Shown here piece after piece: positions 18,735 through 27,996 of a stretch of 64,000 nt of DNA; positions within the stretch are counted from its first letter, which is position 1, and each line of letters begins with the position of its first letter. The DNA is taken from the NCBI RefSeq assembly GCF_018141425.1, contig NZ_CP058561.1, forward strand, positions 5,208,001-5,272,000, written 5' to 3'. The position numbers and the translations under genes were made by a program. The DNA is from Vallitalea guaymasensis (GTDB taxonomy: Bacteria; Bacillota; Clostridia; Lachnospirales; Vallitaleaceae). The notes below the pieces were generated by a model, which ran no database searches, was not told the origin of the DNA, and saw only the letters and a list, made by a program, of their open reading frames with translations.

Positions 18735-18998
18735 ATGAGTTACAGAAGAACTAATAAAAATGGATGGGCGCTATTTCTACTCATACTAGCTGGTATCGTT
18801 TTAGGAGGATTTTTGGGTTCTCTTGCAAAGAATGTCGAATGGCTTAGATGGCTTAATTATGGACTAGAATTCGGGATGGAAAATCCAGTAAAATTGAATC
18901 TAGAAGTTTTAGTACTTGTTTTACAGTTGAATTTCAAGATTACTATTACAAGTATTTTGGGTATAATTGCTGGTATACTTGTTTATAGAAAATTATAA
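18735..18998 (+). CDS. DUF4321 family small membrane protein
   Basis: An 87-residue membrane protein that occurs in Clostridia next to maf and radC. It has an N-terminal helix (WALFLLILAGIVLGGFLGSLA) and a C-terminal one (ITITSILGIIAGILVYRK), with an amphipathic region between. Function unknown. A GTG at 18726 is in frame, but AAGGGG sits 8 bp before the ATG at 18735. The next gene (maf) starts within 20 bp, so the two are probably co-transcribed. Confidence 0.8.
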   Translation: MSYRRTNKNGWALFLLILAGIVLGGFLGSLAKNVEWLRWLNYGLEFGMENPVKLNLEVLVLVLQLNFKITITSILGIIAGILVYRKL

Positions 18999-19015
18999 AA
19001 TAGGAAGTGAAGGTT

Positions 19016-19606
19016 TTGAAAAATATTATTTTAGCTTCCAAATCCCCCAGAAGAAAAGAATTGCTTGAAAGACTTAATTTAGATTTTGATATAAAAGTAA
19101 GTCAGGTGGATGAAGATAGCTTTGAGCAAGATATACCATGGAAATTTGTTGAAAAGCTTGCATATGAAAAGGCTAATAGCGTTTCTAAAATAGCTGATAA
19201 TGATTCTTTGGTAATAGGTTGTGATACAGTAGTAGTTTATGAAGACAAGATACTAGGAAAACCAAGAGATACTGGACAAGCCAGGGAGTACTTGGAAAAA
19301 TTATCTGGAAAGAAACATTTAGTTTATTCAGGTATCGCTATATTGGACAAGAACTCTGATGAAAATTATATATCTCATGAAGTTACAGAAGTATATATGA
19401 AAGAATTGAATGAGGAAGAGATAACTTGTTATATAAGCACAGGCGAACCGCTAGATAAAGCTGGTGCATACGGTATTCAAGGGGTAGGATCAATTTTAAT
19501 TGAAAAGATAAATGGTGACTATTATAATGTAATGGGATTGCCGTTAAATAAATTATATAAAGGATTAAGTAAACTAGGGGTTAATTATTTTCAGATTGTT
19601 AAGTAA
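19016..19606 (+). CDS. maf: Maf-family nucleotide pyrophosphatase
   Basis: A 196-residue Maf/HAM1-like nucleoside triphosphate pyrophosphatase, proposed to cleave dTTP, UTP and modified nucleotides and linked to septum formation. It begins KNIILASKSPRRKELLERL, the substrate-binding signature, and has VIGCDTVVVYEDKILGKP with the catalytic Asp. GAYGIQGVGSILIEKINGDYYNVMGLP is the C-terminal signature. Two starts are possible: GTG at 19007 or TTG at 19016. AGGAAG is about 8 bp before the TTG but abuts the GTG, so TTG is preferred. Confidence 0.92.
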   Translation: MKNIILASKSPRRKELLERLNLDFDIKVSQVDEDSFEQDIPWKFVEKLAYEKANSVSKIADNDSLVIGCDTVVVYEDKILGKPRDTGQAREYLEKLSGKKHLVYSGIAILDKNSDENYISHEVTEVYMKELNEEEITCYISTGEPLDKAGAYGIQGVGSILIEKINGDYYNVMGLPLNKLYKGLSKLGVNYFQIVK

Positions 19607-19666
19607 GATAAAAAATAAGTAGATAATTATATTTATATACTATATATCTTAATTAAATTTATCTAT

Positions 19667-19706
19667 TAGAGTTGAGAGTTAGTTATTAACCTTAACTCTA
19701 TTTATA
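19667..19706 (+). terminator. Probable terminator after maf
   Basis: TAGAGTTGAG (19667-19676) pairs with CTTAACTCTA (19691-19700), 10 bp with one G-U pair, followed by TTTATATATT. The T-run is interrupted, so strength is uncertain. Confidence 0.55.
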
Positions 19707-19748
19707 TATTGTGTAATATTACATTCAACACAATAAGTTATTATTAAT

Positions 19749-19811
19749 TAAGGAAAATCTAAATTAAATGAATATATATTTAAATTGTTTATTCAATATA
19801 GATTTTCCTTA
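19749..19811. repeat. Long inverted repeat upstream of radC
   Basis: TAAGGAAAATCTA (19749-19761) is repeated inverted as TAGATTTTCCTTA (19799-19811), a perfect 13-bp stem; TGAATA/TATTCA (19769-19774, 19790-19795) extend it inside. No T-run follows, so it is not a simple terminator in the plus direction. It ends 90 bp before the radC start. Confidence 0.5.
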
Positions 19812-19901
19812 GTTAAGAAATAGGTATAAACTAATAGTTTAAGTTTAATACAGTCTTAACTCAATACCATATTTTTTTATTATATTTAGGGGGTATTAAT
19901 A

Positions 19902-20603
19902 ATGGAAATCGACAGTAGGATGAGGGTTAAAGATCTGCCTTTATCAGAGAGACCTTACGAAAAGCTAGAGACTTGTGGTCCAGGTTCACTATCTGATGCA
20001 GAATTACTAGCTATTGTTATAAAAAGTGGTTCTAAAAAGGAACGTTCCATTGAATTAGCTCAAAGAATACTGGGAATCAAAAAACAAGGTATAAGGGGAA
20101 TATACGAATTGTCTTTAGAAGATTTACAGAAAGTATCTGGTATTGGAAGAGTTAAATCAATACAAATCAAAGCTATTGCAGAATTGTCAAAGCGTATTTC
20201 TAAAAATAATGCAGTTACGAAATTCAAGATTTCTTCTCCAGGAACGATTGCGTCCATTTTTATGGAAGAGCTTAGATATCTAAAGCAAGAGCATTTGAAA
20301 ATTGTATTTCTAGATACTAAAAATCAAATTATATCCGATAAATTTCTTACAGTAGGAACAGTTAATGCTTCATTAATTAATCCTAGAGAGGTGTTTATTG
20401 AAGCGCTAAAACATAATGCAGTACATGTGATCTTGTTGCATAATCACCCTAGTGGTGATCCGACTCCTAGTAGAGAGGATATTTTGATTACAAAAAGAAT
20501 AATTAATGCAGGAGACATTATTGGAATAAAATTATTAGACCACATTATAATTGGAGATGGTAATTATATCAGCTTAAAAGAGCAAGGCATATTTCAAAAT
20601 TAA
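19902..20603 (+). CDS. radC: RadC-family JAB/MPN-domain protein
   Basis: A 233-residue protein with an N-terminal helix-hairpin-helix region (LSDAELLAIVIKSG, LQKVSGIGRVKSIQIKA) and a C-terminal JAB1/MPN metalloprotease-like domain (about 110-230) whose zinc signature is LLHNHPSGDPTPSREDI. The name DNA repair protein RadC is historical and its true role is unresolved. A GGGGG ribosome-binding site precedes the ATG. In Clostridia it commonly sits between maf and mreB, as here. Confidence 0.95.
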   Translation: MEIDSRMRVKDLPLSERPYEKLETCGPGSLSDAELLAIVIKSGSKKERSIELAQRILGIKKQGIRGIYELSLEDLQKVSGIGRVKSIQIKAIAELSKRISKNNAVTKFKISSPGTIASIFMEELRYLKQEHLKIVFLDTKNQIISDKFLTVGTVNASLINPREVFIEALKHNAVHVILLHNHPSGDPTPSREDILITKRIINAGDIIGIKLLDHIIIGDGNYISLKEQGIFQN

Positions 20604-20784
20604 AACAAATAGTCCTATTCTTTAACTGTGTAAACCAAAATTTAAGAAAATAATTTACCATATTTGGAGATAATATAAAAGAGTATACATAGTAAATGGC
20701 ATTTTGGGCTTTTTAAACTATGCATATAACTAGAATAATAAGAACGTAACTGTAGATGATGCAAGGATTTGAAAGGAGATTTTT

Positions 20785-21822
20785 ATGTTTAGTAGAGAAT
20801 TAGGATTTGATTTGGGTACATCAGTTATGCATATCAGTCAAAGAGATAAGGGCATTGTATTAGATGAACCTGAGATTATTGCTATAGATAAGAGTAAAAA
20901 AGACATTGTTGCTGTAGGAGAAGAAGCTTATGAAATGTTGGAAAAGACACCAGCTCATATTATTATGAATAGCCCTGTTCAATATGGGGTAGTTGCTGAC
21001 TTTGATAACATGGGTAAGCTGCTTAAAATGCAATTGAGAAATCTTAAAATGGGAAAAAAATTCTCTAATAATGTTGCAATAGTCAGTGTCCCTAATGATG
21101 TATCAGAAGTTGAAAGAAAAGCTTTATACGATTTATTTGTCCATTCAGGATTTAGATTCAAAAGGGTTTATCTTATAGAGAAACCAGTAGCAGCTGCTGT
21201 AGGTGCAGGAATCGAAGTTCTAAAACCTTATGGTAATATGATAGTTGATATTGGTGGAGGTACTACTGAAGTTTCGGTTGTTTCCCTTGGAGGTATTGTT
21301 ATAAGTAAATTATTAAAAGTAGGTGGTAACAAATTTGATGATGATATAAAAAACTATGTCAAGAGAAAATATAGTATTTATATTGGTAAAAAATCAGCTG
21401 AAAAAATCAAAAAAGAAATTGGATATGTTTTTATAGATGAAGAAGAAGAAATTATATCTACTGAAGTAGTTGGAAGAGATGTAGTTACTGGACTACCTAA
21501 GAGAGTAACTGTTACAAATGAAGATATTGATATTGCTTTGAAAGAGGATATTAATGTTATAATAGATGCTATTAAATACATTTTAGAAAAGACTCCACCA
21601 GAGTTATCTTCTGATATATTGGAAACAGGTGTATATCTAACTGGGGGAAGTTCACTTCTGGGAAATTTAGATGTGTTAATAAAAAATGAAACTTCTCTGT
21701 CAATTAATTTAGTAGAAAATCCAAAAGAATGTGTTGTAAATGGAATAGATACAATTCTTAGAGATATGAAACAATACGAAGAGATATTAATATCATCAAA
21801 ACGTGAAAATAAGTTAAGATAG
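20785..21822 (+). CDS. mreB: Rod shape-determining protein MreB
   Basis: A 345-residue bacterial actin that positions lateral wall synthesis. It starts RELGFDLGTSVMHIS, the phosphate-1 loop, with VDIGGGTTEVSVVSLGG (phosphate 2) near residue 155 and VYLTGGSSLLGNLD (adenosine motif) near 290. The first loop is less canonical than the usual LGTANT of MreB, so Mbl or MreBH paralogues cannot be excluded, but the following mreC and mreD favour MreB. AAAGGAGAT precedes the ATG. Confidence 0.92.
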   Translation: MFSRELGFDLGTSVMHISQRDKGIVLDEPEIIAIDKSKKDIVAVGEEAYEMLEKTPAHIIMNSPVQYGVVADFDNMGKLLKMQLRNLKMGKKFSNNVAIVSVPNDVSEVERKALYDLFVHSGFRFKRVYLIEKPVAAAVGAGIEVLKPYGNMIVDIGGGTTEVSVVSLGGIVISKLLKVGGNKFDDDIKNYVKRKYSIYIGKKSAEKIKKEIGYVFIDEEEEIISTEVVGRDVVTGLPKRVTVTNEDIDIALKEDINVIIDAIKYILEKTPPELSSDILETGVYLTGGSSLLGNLDVLIKNETSLSINLVENPKECVVNGIDTILRDMKQYEEILISSKRENKLR

Positions 21823-21878
21823 GGTTATGATGAATATGATATGTCTATTTAGTGATACAGAGGGAGGGATTGTAAAAA

Positions 21879-22709
21879 ATGCTCAAGAAGAAAAAGTTTC
21901 CAGTAAAGTATATTCTGTTATTGATGACACTGATATGTTTGGTTCTTATTATTTTTACATGGGAATCCCGCTCAAAAGTAAGTCCTGTAGAAAATAGTAT
22001 AGCAAGTGTTGTAGTACCTATACAAAAAGGTGTTAATGTATTTGGTGATTGGGTTATTGATAAGGTCAATTTTGTAAAAAATATTAACTCTCTTGAGAGT
22101 ATGAATAAAGAATTGCAAGATGAAGTAGATAAGTTACGCTATGAAAATAAAATACTTCAACAAGATAAGATTGAACTTGATAGACTAAGAGATTTATACG
22201 CATTGGATAAAAAGTATCCAAGTTACCCTAAAATAGGTGCTTCAGTAATTGGAAAAGAAGGTAATTGGTATGATGTCTTTGAAATTGATAAAGGAACTGA
22301 TGATGGTTTAAAAGTTAATATGGTTGTTATTGCAGGAAATGGTCTAGTTGGACACATTTTTGAAGTAGGTAAGAATTATGCCAAAGTTAAATCTATTATT
22401 GATGATTCAAGTAAGGTAAGTGCTAAGATATTAAGAACCTCTGATACCTGTGTAGTTCAAGGGGAAAAACAATATTCTGGAAGTTGTAAAGTAGATTTTA
22501 TTGAAGGATCAGCAAGTATAATAAAGGGTGATGAAATAGTGACATCACATTTATCAGAAATCTACCCACCAGGTATTTTGATAGGTATCATAAAAGATAT
22601 ACAAGAAAATCCTAATAAGTTGAATAAATCTGCTGTCATTGAGCCTGTAGTTGATTTTAAACATTTAGAAGAAGTTTTAGTTATTAATCAAGTATGGAAA
22701 GAAAAGTAA
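21879..22709 (+). CDS. mreC: Rod shape-determining protein MreC
   Basis: A bitopic membrane protein of 276 residues. The N-terminal helix is ILLLMTLICLVLIIFTW, followed by a coiled coil (INSLESMNKELQDEVDKLRYENKIL, near residues 70-105) and the beta-rich MreC domain (ASVIGKEGNWYDVFEIDKGT, VIAGNGLVGHIFEVG, ISVVKG-type C-terminal strands). It links MreB to PBP2 and RodA outside the membrane. GAGGGAGG precedes the ATG. mreD starts about 30 bp later. Confidence 0.95.
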   Translation: MLKKKKFPVKYILLLMTLICLVLIIFTWESRSKVSPVENSIASVVVPIQKGVNVFGDWVIDKVNFVKNINSLESMNKELQDEVDKLRYENKILQQDKIELDRLRDLYALDKKYPSYPKIGASVIGKEGNWYDVFEIDKGTDDGLKVNMVVIAGNGLVGHIFEVGKNYAKVKSIIDDSSKVSAKILRTSDTCVVQGEKQYSGSCKVDFIEGSASIIKGDEIVTSHLSEIYPPGILIGIIKDIQENPNKLNKSAVIEPVVDFKHLEEVLVINQVWKEK

Positions 22710-22739
22710 AAAATGATAAATGTGAAGGGAGGTAATGGT

Positions 22740-23255
22740 ATGCGTAGAGTGATTATCATGATAATTGTATTGATAATTAATATTGTGTTACAGTCAACAA
22801 TTATTAATGATATTAGTATCAATAATGTTTCACCTAATTTACTTGTCATAACTACTGTATCTTTTGCCCTTCTTAGAGGAAAATATGAAGGAGGAATCAT
22901 TGGCTTTTTATGTGGACTTCTCCAAGATATATTCTTTGGTAAAGTATTAGGATTCTATGCTCTTATCTACATGTACATTGGATTTTTTAGTGGTTATCTA
23001 TATAGAAGTTTTTACAAAGAAAGTATTTTAATACCCACATTAGTTATTTCTGGTTGTGATTTTATATATGGTCTTTATGTATACATATTTTCATTTTTGT
23101 TTAGAGGAAAGCTCAATTTCGTATATTATTTAGGTAATATTATTATGCCAGAATTAGTCTATACAACACTTGTAGCAGTAATTGTTTATAAACTTTTCCA
23201 TTTGATAAATAATAAATTGGAGTCACGAGAGAAAAAGGAGGCAAATAGCAATTGA
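22740..23255 (+). CDS. mreD: Rod shape-determining protein MreD
   Basis: A 171-residue polytopic membrane protein of the elongasome. It is mostly hydrophobic helices (VIIMIIVLIINIVLQSTII, GFLCGLLQDIFFGKVLGFYALI); the LQDIFFG motif is characteristic of MreD. The in-frame ATG at 22713 is rejected because AAGGGAGG lies 7 bp before the ATG at 22740. The stop codon overlaps the TTG start of the PBP2 gene (TTGA). Confidence 0.93.
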   Translation: MRRVIIMIIVLIINIVLQSTIINDISINNVSPNLLVITTVSFALLRGKYEGGIIGFLCGLLQDIFFGKVLGFYALIYMYIGFFSGYLYRSFYKESILIPTLVISGCDFIYGLYVYIFSFLFRGKLNFVYYLGNIIMPELVYTTLVAVIVYKLFHLINNKLESREKKEANSN

Positions 23256-26068
23256 TTCATGAATTACTGTTGAATGTATGGAAAATAGTGAAACATAGAT
23301 TATTTATTCTATTAGTAGGCATTTTACTAATATTTTGGATACTGATTAATAGAATATTTGAGTTACAGATTGTTAAAGGACAAGAGTTGGCAAATGAATT
23401 TAGTATAGGGATAAAACGTAATATTGTATTAGAGGGTACTAGAGGTAATATATATGATAGAAATGGAATACCTCTTGCTGTAAATGAGTTAGCTTATTCT
23501 GTTACATTGGATGATAGTATTATTGTTGATGATAGAGGCGTGATGATACGTGATTTGATTAATGTGATAGAAGAGAATGGTGATAGTATTATTGTTTCAT
23601 TCCCAATAGAACTTAATGAAGAGGGTGAATTTGAATTTGTAGGTTCCAATTCATCTATAGTAAGATTCAAAAAAGAGATATTTGGTGATAAAAGATTATC
23701 TAAAGTACAAGAAAGTTTAACCGCTGAGGATATGATAAAATATATTAGGTCAGAAGATTTTTTTGATATGCCTGTTGAGAAATATTCAGATGAAGAAGTC
23801 ATTAAAATATGTGCAATCAGATATGCATTATATCTAACTAGAGGTTCCAAGTACAAACCTCTAAAAGTTGCTGTAAATATCTCAGAAAAAACATTGGCGA
23901 TGATAAATGAAAATCAGGACAAATTTCCGGGAGCTAAGATTATTGTTGAACCACGTAGACAATATATTGATTCAACATATTTTTCTCATATTATAGGATA
24001 TACTAAAACAATTAGCCCAGGACAATTAGAAAAATTAAAGGTTCATGGATATAATGCTAGAGATATTGTTGGTCAAGCAGGTATAGAAAAAGAAATGGAG
24101 ATATACTTAAAAGGGACTGATGGCAAACAAACCATTGATGTTGATATTTCTGGACGTACAAGAAATATTATTAATACAGAAGAACCTGTACCAGGTAAAG
24201 ATATATTTTTAACTATTGATAAAGAACTTCAAATGAAAACCTATGATGCTCTAGAAAAGCAAATAGCAAATGTTGTAGTAGAAAAGATGTATACTAAGCA
24301 ACCGGCTAAAAAAGGAATCTTTATTTTATTGAAAGATGTATTTGCTTCATTATTCAATAATGGTATCATATCGTTAGAGCAATTAGAAAGTTCCAGTGAG
24401 GAACAATATCAAAACAATGTATATAGTACTTTTAATAAGCATTATAATAATATAGTGGACGATATTAATTATGATTTAGCAAACAATGTTAATCAATATT
24501 TATCAGAAGAAGATAGGTATTTAGACTATATAATTGACAATTTAGTCTCTGATGGTATATTATTAACACGAAAGAAAGTTGAAAATAAAGATACTGACGA
24601 TGGAAAAAAAGAGGAAGAAACAGAAGTTGAGATAGAAGTCTACCAAAAATATAAGAATAATGAAATAAGTATAAATGAATTATTAACCACTAGTATTAAA
24701 GAAAAAAGTGTAATTATTGATAAAAAAGAAGGAGAAAACCCTTCTGATATAGAAATATATAATTATATAATAGATTATATAAATACAAAAATATTAGAAA
24801 CTAACGATTTTAAACGTTTGGTTTATACTACTATGGCAGAAAATGAAAAATTCTATTATAGAGACTTATGTTTTATGCTCATTGAACAAGGGATTGTTAC
24901 TTCTAATGAGAAAGAAATGTCTGATTTGAAAAGAGGAAAAATCTCAGCTCTTAATTTTATAAAAAGTAAAATTACTAATTTAGACATTAAACCTAGTCAG
25001 TTGGCTTTAGACCCTAGTACTGGTTCAGCAGTAGTAGTAGATGTTAAAACAGGAGAAGTTTTATCTCTTGTAAGTTATCCTAGTTATGATAACAACAAGT
25101 TTGTAAATAATTTTGATAGTAGTTATTATTATAAACTGATAAATGACCCAACTAAACCACTTGTCCATAGAGCAACAAAAGAACGTAGAGCTCCTGGTTC
25201 TACATTTAAAATGGTTTCTGCAATGGCTGGTCTTGAAGAGGGTGTTATAAATAAGAATACCGTCATTAGAGATTTAGGTGTATTTAATAAAATATATCCC
25301 TCAGCAAATTGTTGGATATATACAGCATATGGTTCAACTCATGGAAATGAGACAGTAGATGAAGCTCTTAGGGATTCATGTAACTATTTCTTTTATGAAG
25401 TGGGATTAAGATTAGGTAAAGATGATGAAGGTAATTATATTCCAATTGAAGGAATCAATAAGTTAATGAAATATGTAGAAAAATTTGGATTAGATACTAA
25501 ATCAGGAATAGAGTTATCCGAATATTCCCCTAAGAATCCTACTAAAGATCCAGTGCGTGCAGCTATTGGACAAGATAATAATAGCTATACTCCTGTACAA
25601 TTAGCTAGATATATTAGTACTTTAGCTAATGGAGGAACTAATTTTGAATTAAATATTGTAGATAAAATATCTAATCATAGTGGTGAAGTATATGAAGACA
25701 GAACCCCTAACATAGCTACTCAGAGTAATTTTGATCCTGAAAATACTAAAACAGTTCATTCAGGTATGTTAAAGGTAACTACTAAGCAAAATGGAGTAAG
25801 AGGTACAGCTTATAGTATTTTCAAAGACATACCTATAAAAGTTGCAGGAAAAACCGGTACTTCACAAGAAAGCAAGAGTAGACCTGACCATGCCACTTTT
25901 ACGGCTTTTGCACCGTATGATAATCCAGAAATTGCAGTAGTTGTAGTTATACCTTATGGATATACTGCACAAAATTCTGGTAAGGTTGTTAAGGAGATAA
26001 TCAGTAGCTATTATGATTTATATGGAACAAGTGAAACAACTACAATGAGTAATAAATTGGAATATTAA
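23252..26068 (+). CDS. mrdA: Penicillin-binding protein 2 with a large internal insertion
   Basis: The elongasome transpeptidase of 938 residues, whereas typical PBP2 has 600-700. It has an N-terminal membrane helix (LFILLVGILLIFWILINRIF), a dimerisation/pedestal region with EGTRGNIYDRNGIPLA, and a transpeptidase domain with SxxK (STFK, Ser650), SxN (SCN, 709-711) and KTG (867-869). About 250 residues (roughly 335-590) are inserted between LTIDKELQMKTYDALEK and LALDPSTGSAVVVDVKTGEV; this part is charged and helical. The start is TTG, overlapping the mreD stop, with AAAAAGGAGG 10 bp upstream. Confidence 0.93.
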   Translation: MIHELLLNVWKIVKHRLFILLVGILLIFWILINRIFELQIVKGQELANEFSIGIKRNIVLEGTRGNIYDRNGIPLAVNELAYSVTLDDSIIVDDRGVMIRDLINVIEENGDSIIVSFPIELNEEGEFEFVGSNSSIVRFKKEIFGDKRLSKVQESLTAEDMIKYIRSEDFFDMPVEKYSDEEVIKICAIRYALYLTRGSKYKPLKVAVNISEKTLAMINENQDKFPGAKIIVEPRRQYIDSTYFSHIIGYTKTISPGQLEKLKVHGYNARDIVGQAGIEKEMEIYLKGTDGKQTIDVDISGRTRNIINTEEPVPGKDIFLTIDKELQMKTYDALEKQIANVVVEKMYTKQPAKKGIFILLKDVFASLFNNGIISLEQLESSSEEQYQNNVYSTFNKHYNNIVDDINYDLANNVNQYLSEEDRYLDYIIDNLVSDGILLTRKKVENKDTDDGKKEEETEVEIEVYQKYKNNEISINELLTTSIKEKSVIIDKKEGENPSDIEIYNYIIDYINTKILETNDFKRLVYTTMAENEKFYYRDLCFMLIEQGIVTSNEKEMSDLKRGKISALNFIKSKITNLDIKPSQLALDPSTGSAVVVDVKTGEVLSLVSYPSYDNNKFVNNFDSSYYYKLINDPTKPLVHRATKERRAPGSTFKMVSAMAGLEEGVINKNTVIRDLGVFNKIYPSANCWIYTAYGSTHGNETVDEALRDSCNYFFYEVGLRLGKDDEGNYIPIEGINKLMKYVEKFGLDTKSGIELSEYSPKNPTKDPVRAAIGQDNNSYTPVQLARYISTLANGGTNFELNIVDKISNHSGEVYEDRTPNIATQSNFDPENTKTVHSGMLKVTTKQNGVRGTAYSIFKDIPIKVAGKTGTSQESKSRPDHATFTAFAPYDNPEIAVVVVIPYGYTAQNSGKVVKEIISSYYDLYGTSETTTMSNKLEY

Positions 26069-26132
26069 TGTAACATATTAGGGTAAGTCAAAAGATTTTG
26101 AATAACTTTTATTGGTTAGGAGGATGCTCATA

Positions 26133-26888
26133 ATGAGCGATTGTATACTGATTAAAGGTAATAAATATGGGCTTACTATTATATTAGATGAGAATGTGAC
26201 ATTTAAGATTTTGAAGCAGACATTAGAAAAAAAGATAATTGATGCTAAGAAATTCTTTAAAAATGCCAAAGTAGCCATTACTTTTACTGGAAGATACCTT
26301 TCTGATAAGGAACAAAAGGAATTAGTTGATATTATTACTACTTTTTCTGATATGGAAGTTACGTGTATTATGGATGAAACTGATACATCTAGTAAAAATG
26401 TAGCAGCCAAGAAGGATGAAGTAGATAAAAATGATATATTAGGGATGGGTAATCCCATGGGTAACACGATGGGAGATCCTATGGCAGCATTTCATAAAGG
26501 CACTTTACGTTCAGGGCAGCAATTGAATGTGGAACATAGTGTCATAATTATGGGAGATGTGAATCCAGGTGCAAAAGTGACTGCAAGAGGTAACGTAATT
26601 GTTTTGGGTACTTTAAAGGGTACAGTTTATGTAAAGGAACTGGATGGTAAACATCCTTTTGTGGTTGCATTGTCAATGAAGCCTATGCAATTAAAAATAG
26701 GTGATATAATGGGAAGATCTCCAGATAATAAAGAAATAACCATGGATACTTCATCTGCTGAAATAGCATATGTAGCAGATGGTAGGATATGTATTGAGGC
26801 ATTAAATAATAATATTTATAAAGAACTTGAATACTACAATAATGAAGTGGCAAAAAATAATAAAAAGGGGAGATTTTCTAATGAGTGA
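26133..26888 (+). CDS. minC: Septum site-determining protein MinC
   Basis: A division-site inhibitor that blocks FtsZ assembly near the poles together with MinD, 251 residues. The N-terminal domain (1-105) includes LEKKIIDAKKFFKNAKVAITFTGRYLSDKE. A Gly/Met-rich linker (MGNPMGNTMGDPM) leads to the C-terminal beta-helix (LRSGQQLNVEHSVIIMGDVNPGAKVTARGNVIVLGTLKG). The ATG at 26133 has TAGGAGG 9 bp upstream; an ATG at 26112 is rejected. The stop overlaps minD by 8 bp. Confidence 0.95.
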   Translation: MSDCILIKGNKYGLTIILDENVTFKILKQTLEKKIIDAKKFFKNAKVAITFTGRYLSDKEQKELVDIITTFSDMEVTCIMDETDTSSKNVAAKKDEVDKNDILGMGNPMGNTMGDPMAAFHKGTLRSGQQLNVEHSVIIMGDVNPGAKVTARGNVIVLGTLKGTVYVKELDGKHPFVVALSMKPMQLKIGDIMGRSPDNKEITMDTSSAEIAYVADGRICIEALNNNIYKELEYYNNEVAKNNKKGRFSNE

Positions 26889-27678
26889 AGTAATTGTTGT
26901 AACATCTGGTAAAGGTGGAGTTGGAAAAACTACTACTACAGCTAATCTAGGTGCTGGACTTGCTATGGAGAATAAAAAAGTATGTTTGATTGATGCAGAT
27001 ATAGGACTAAGAAATTTAGATGTTGTAATGGGATTAGAGAATAGAATAGTGTATAATCTAATAGATGTAATAGAGGGTAACTGTAGACTTAGACAAGCAT
27101 TGATAAAAGATAAAAGATATTCCACTTTATATTTGCTGCCAGCTGCCCAAACAAGAGATAAAAATGCTGTTACTCCAGAACAGATGCTTAAATTATGCGA
27201 GACTTTGAAAGAAGAATTCGACTATATTGTCATAGACTGTCCTGCAGGTATAGAACAAGGATTCAAAAACGCTATTGCTGGTGCTGATAGAGCACTAGTT
27301 GTTACAACGCCTGAGATATCTGCTATTCGTGATGCTGATAGAATAATTGGATTACTAGAAGCTAATGAACTTAGAAGTCCACAGTTAATAATTAATAGAA
27401 TCAGAACTGACATGGTTAAAAAAGGTGATATGATGTCAGTTGATGATGTTGTTGAAATATTGGCAATTGATTTACTAGGAGCTATTCCAGATGATGAAAA
27501 TATAGTTATTTCAACTAATAATGGTGATCCTATTGTTGGTAATAGAAATATGATTTCTGGAAAAGCATATGCCAATATAACAAAAAGAGTTTTAGGCGAA
27601 GATATTCCATTACTTAATTTTGATAATGAAGGTGGATTATTTAGTAAGCTTAGAAACATGATAAAATTTGGTAATTAA
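26881..27678 (+). CDS. minD: Septum site-determining ATPase MinD
   Basis: A deviant-Walker ATPase of 265 residues that recruits MinC to the membrane. SEVIVVTSGKGGVGKTTTTANLG holds the KGGVGKT P-loop with the signature lysine; VCLIDADIGLRNLDVVMG and YIVIDCPAGIEQGF are the switch regions. The C-terminal amphipathic helix (LFSKLRNMIKFG) is the membrane-targeting sequence. The ATG at 26881 follows AAAAAGGGG inside minC, and the frame upstream of it belongs to minC sequence. minE follows by 12 bp. Confidence 0.97.
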   Translation: MSEVIVVTSGKGGVGKTTTTANLGAGLAMENKKVCLIDADIGLRNLDVVMGLENRIVYNLIDVIEGNCRLRQALIKDKRYSTLYLLPAAQTRDKNAVTPEQMLKLCETLKEEFDYIVIDCPAGIEQGFKNAIAGADRALVVTTPEISAIRDADRIIGLLEANELRSPQLIINRIRTDMVKKGDMMSVDDVVEILAIDLLGAIPDDENIVISTNNGDPIVGNRNMISGKAYANITKRVLGEDIPLLNFDNEGGLFSKLRNMIKFGN

Positions 27679-27690
27679 GGAGGGGTACAT

Positions 27691-27954
27691 GTGCCATTAT
27701 TAAGTAAAAGAACATCCAAAAGAGTAGCTAAAGACAGATTAAAGCTTGTCCTTATACATGATAGAGCTAATTGTTCTCCAGAATTACTAGAAATGGTAAA
27801 GACTGATATCATTAATGTCATAAGCAAGTATATGGAAATAGATGAAGAGGGCTTAGACATAAAAATGGGTAATACTAAATCAGAAATTAGTGATGCTATA
27901 GTACCAGCATTATATGCTAATATACCAATAAAAAAAATGAAGAAGAAAGCTTAG
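27691..27954 (+). CDS. minE: Cell division topological specificity factor MinE
   Basis: An 87-residue regulator that stimulates MinD ATPase and gives the Min system its spatial pattern. SKRTSKRVAKDRLKLVLIHDRANCSPELLEMVKTDI has the MinD-interacting helix followed by the dimerisation strand; YMEIDEEGLDIKMG is conserved. The start is GTG with AAGGAGGGG upstream. Presence of MinE together with MinCD suggests an oscillating Min system rather than the DivIVA/MinJ type alone, although divIVA is also present at 56623. Confidence 0.95.
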   Translation: MPLLSKRTSKRVAKDRLKLVLIHDRANCSPELLEMVKTDIINVISKYMEIDEEGLDIKMGNTKSEISDAIVPALYANIPIKKMKKKA

Positions 27955-27996
27955 TATATAAAGTTTAGTCCAATATATATAGAAAGAAGTGCAAAA

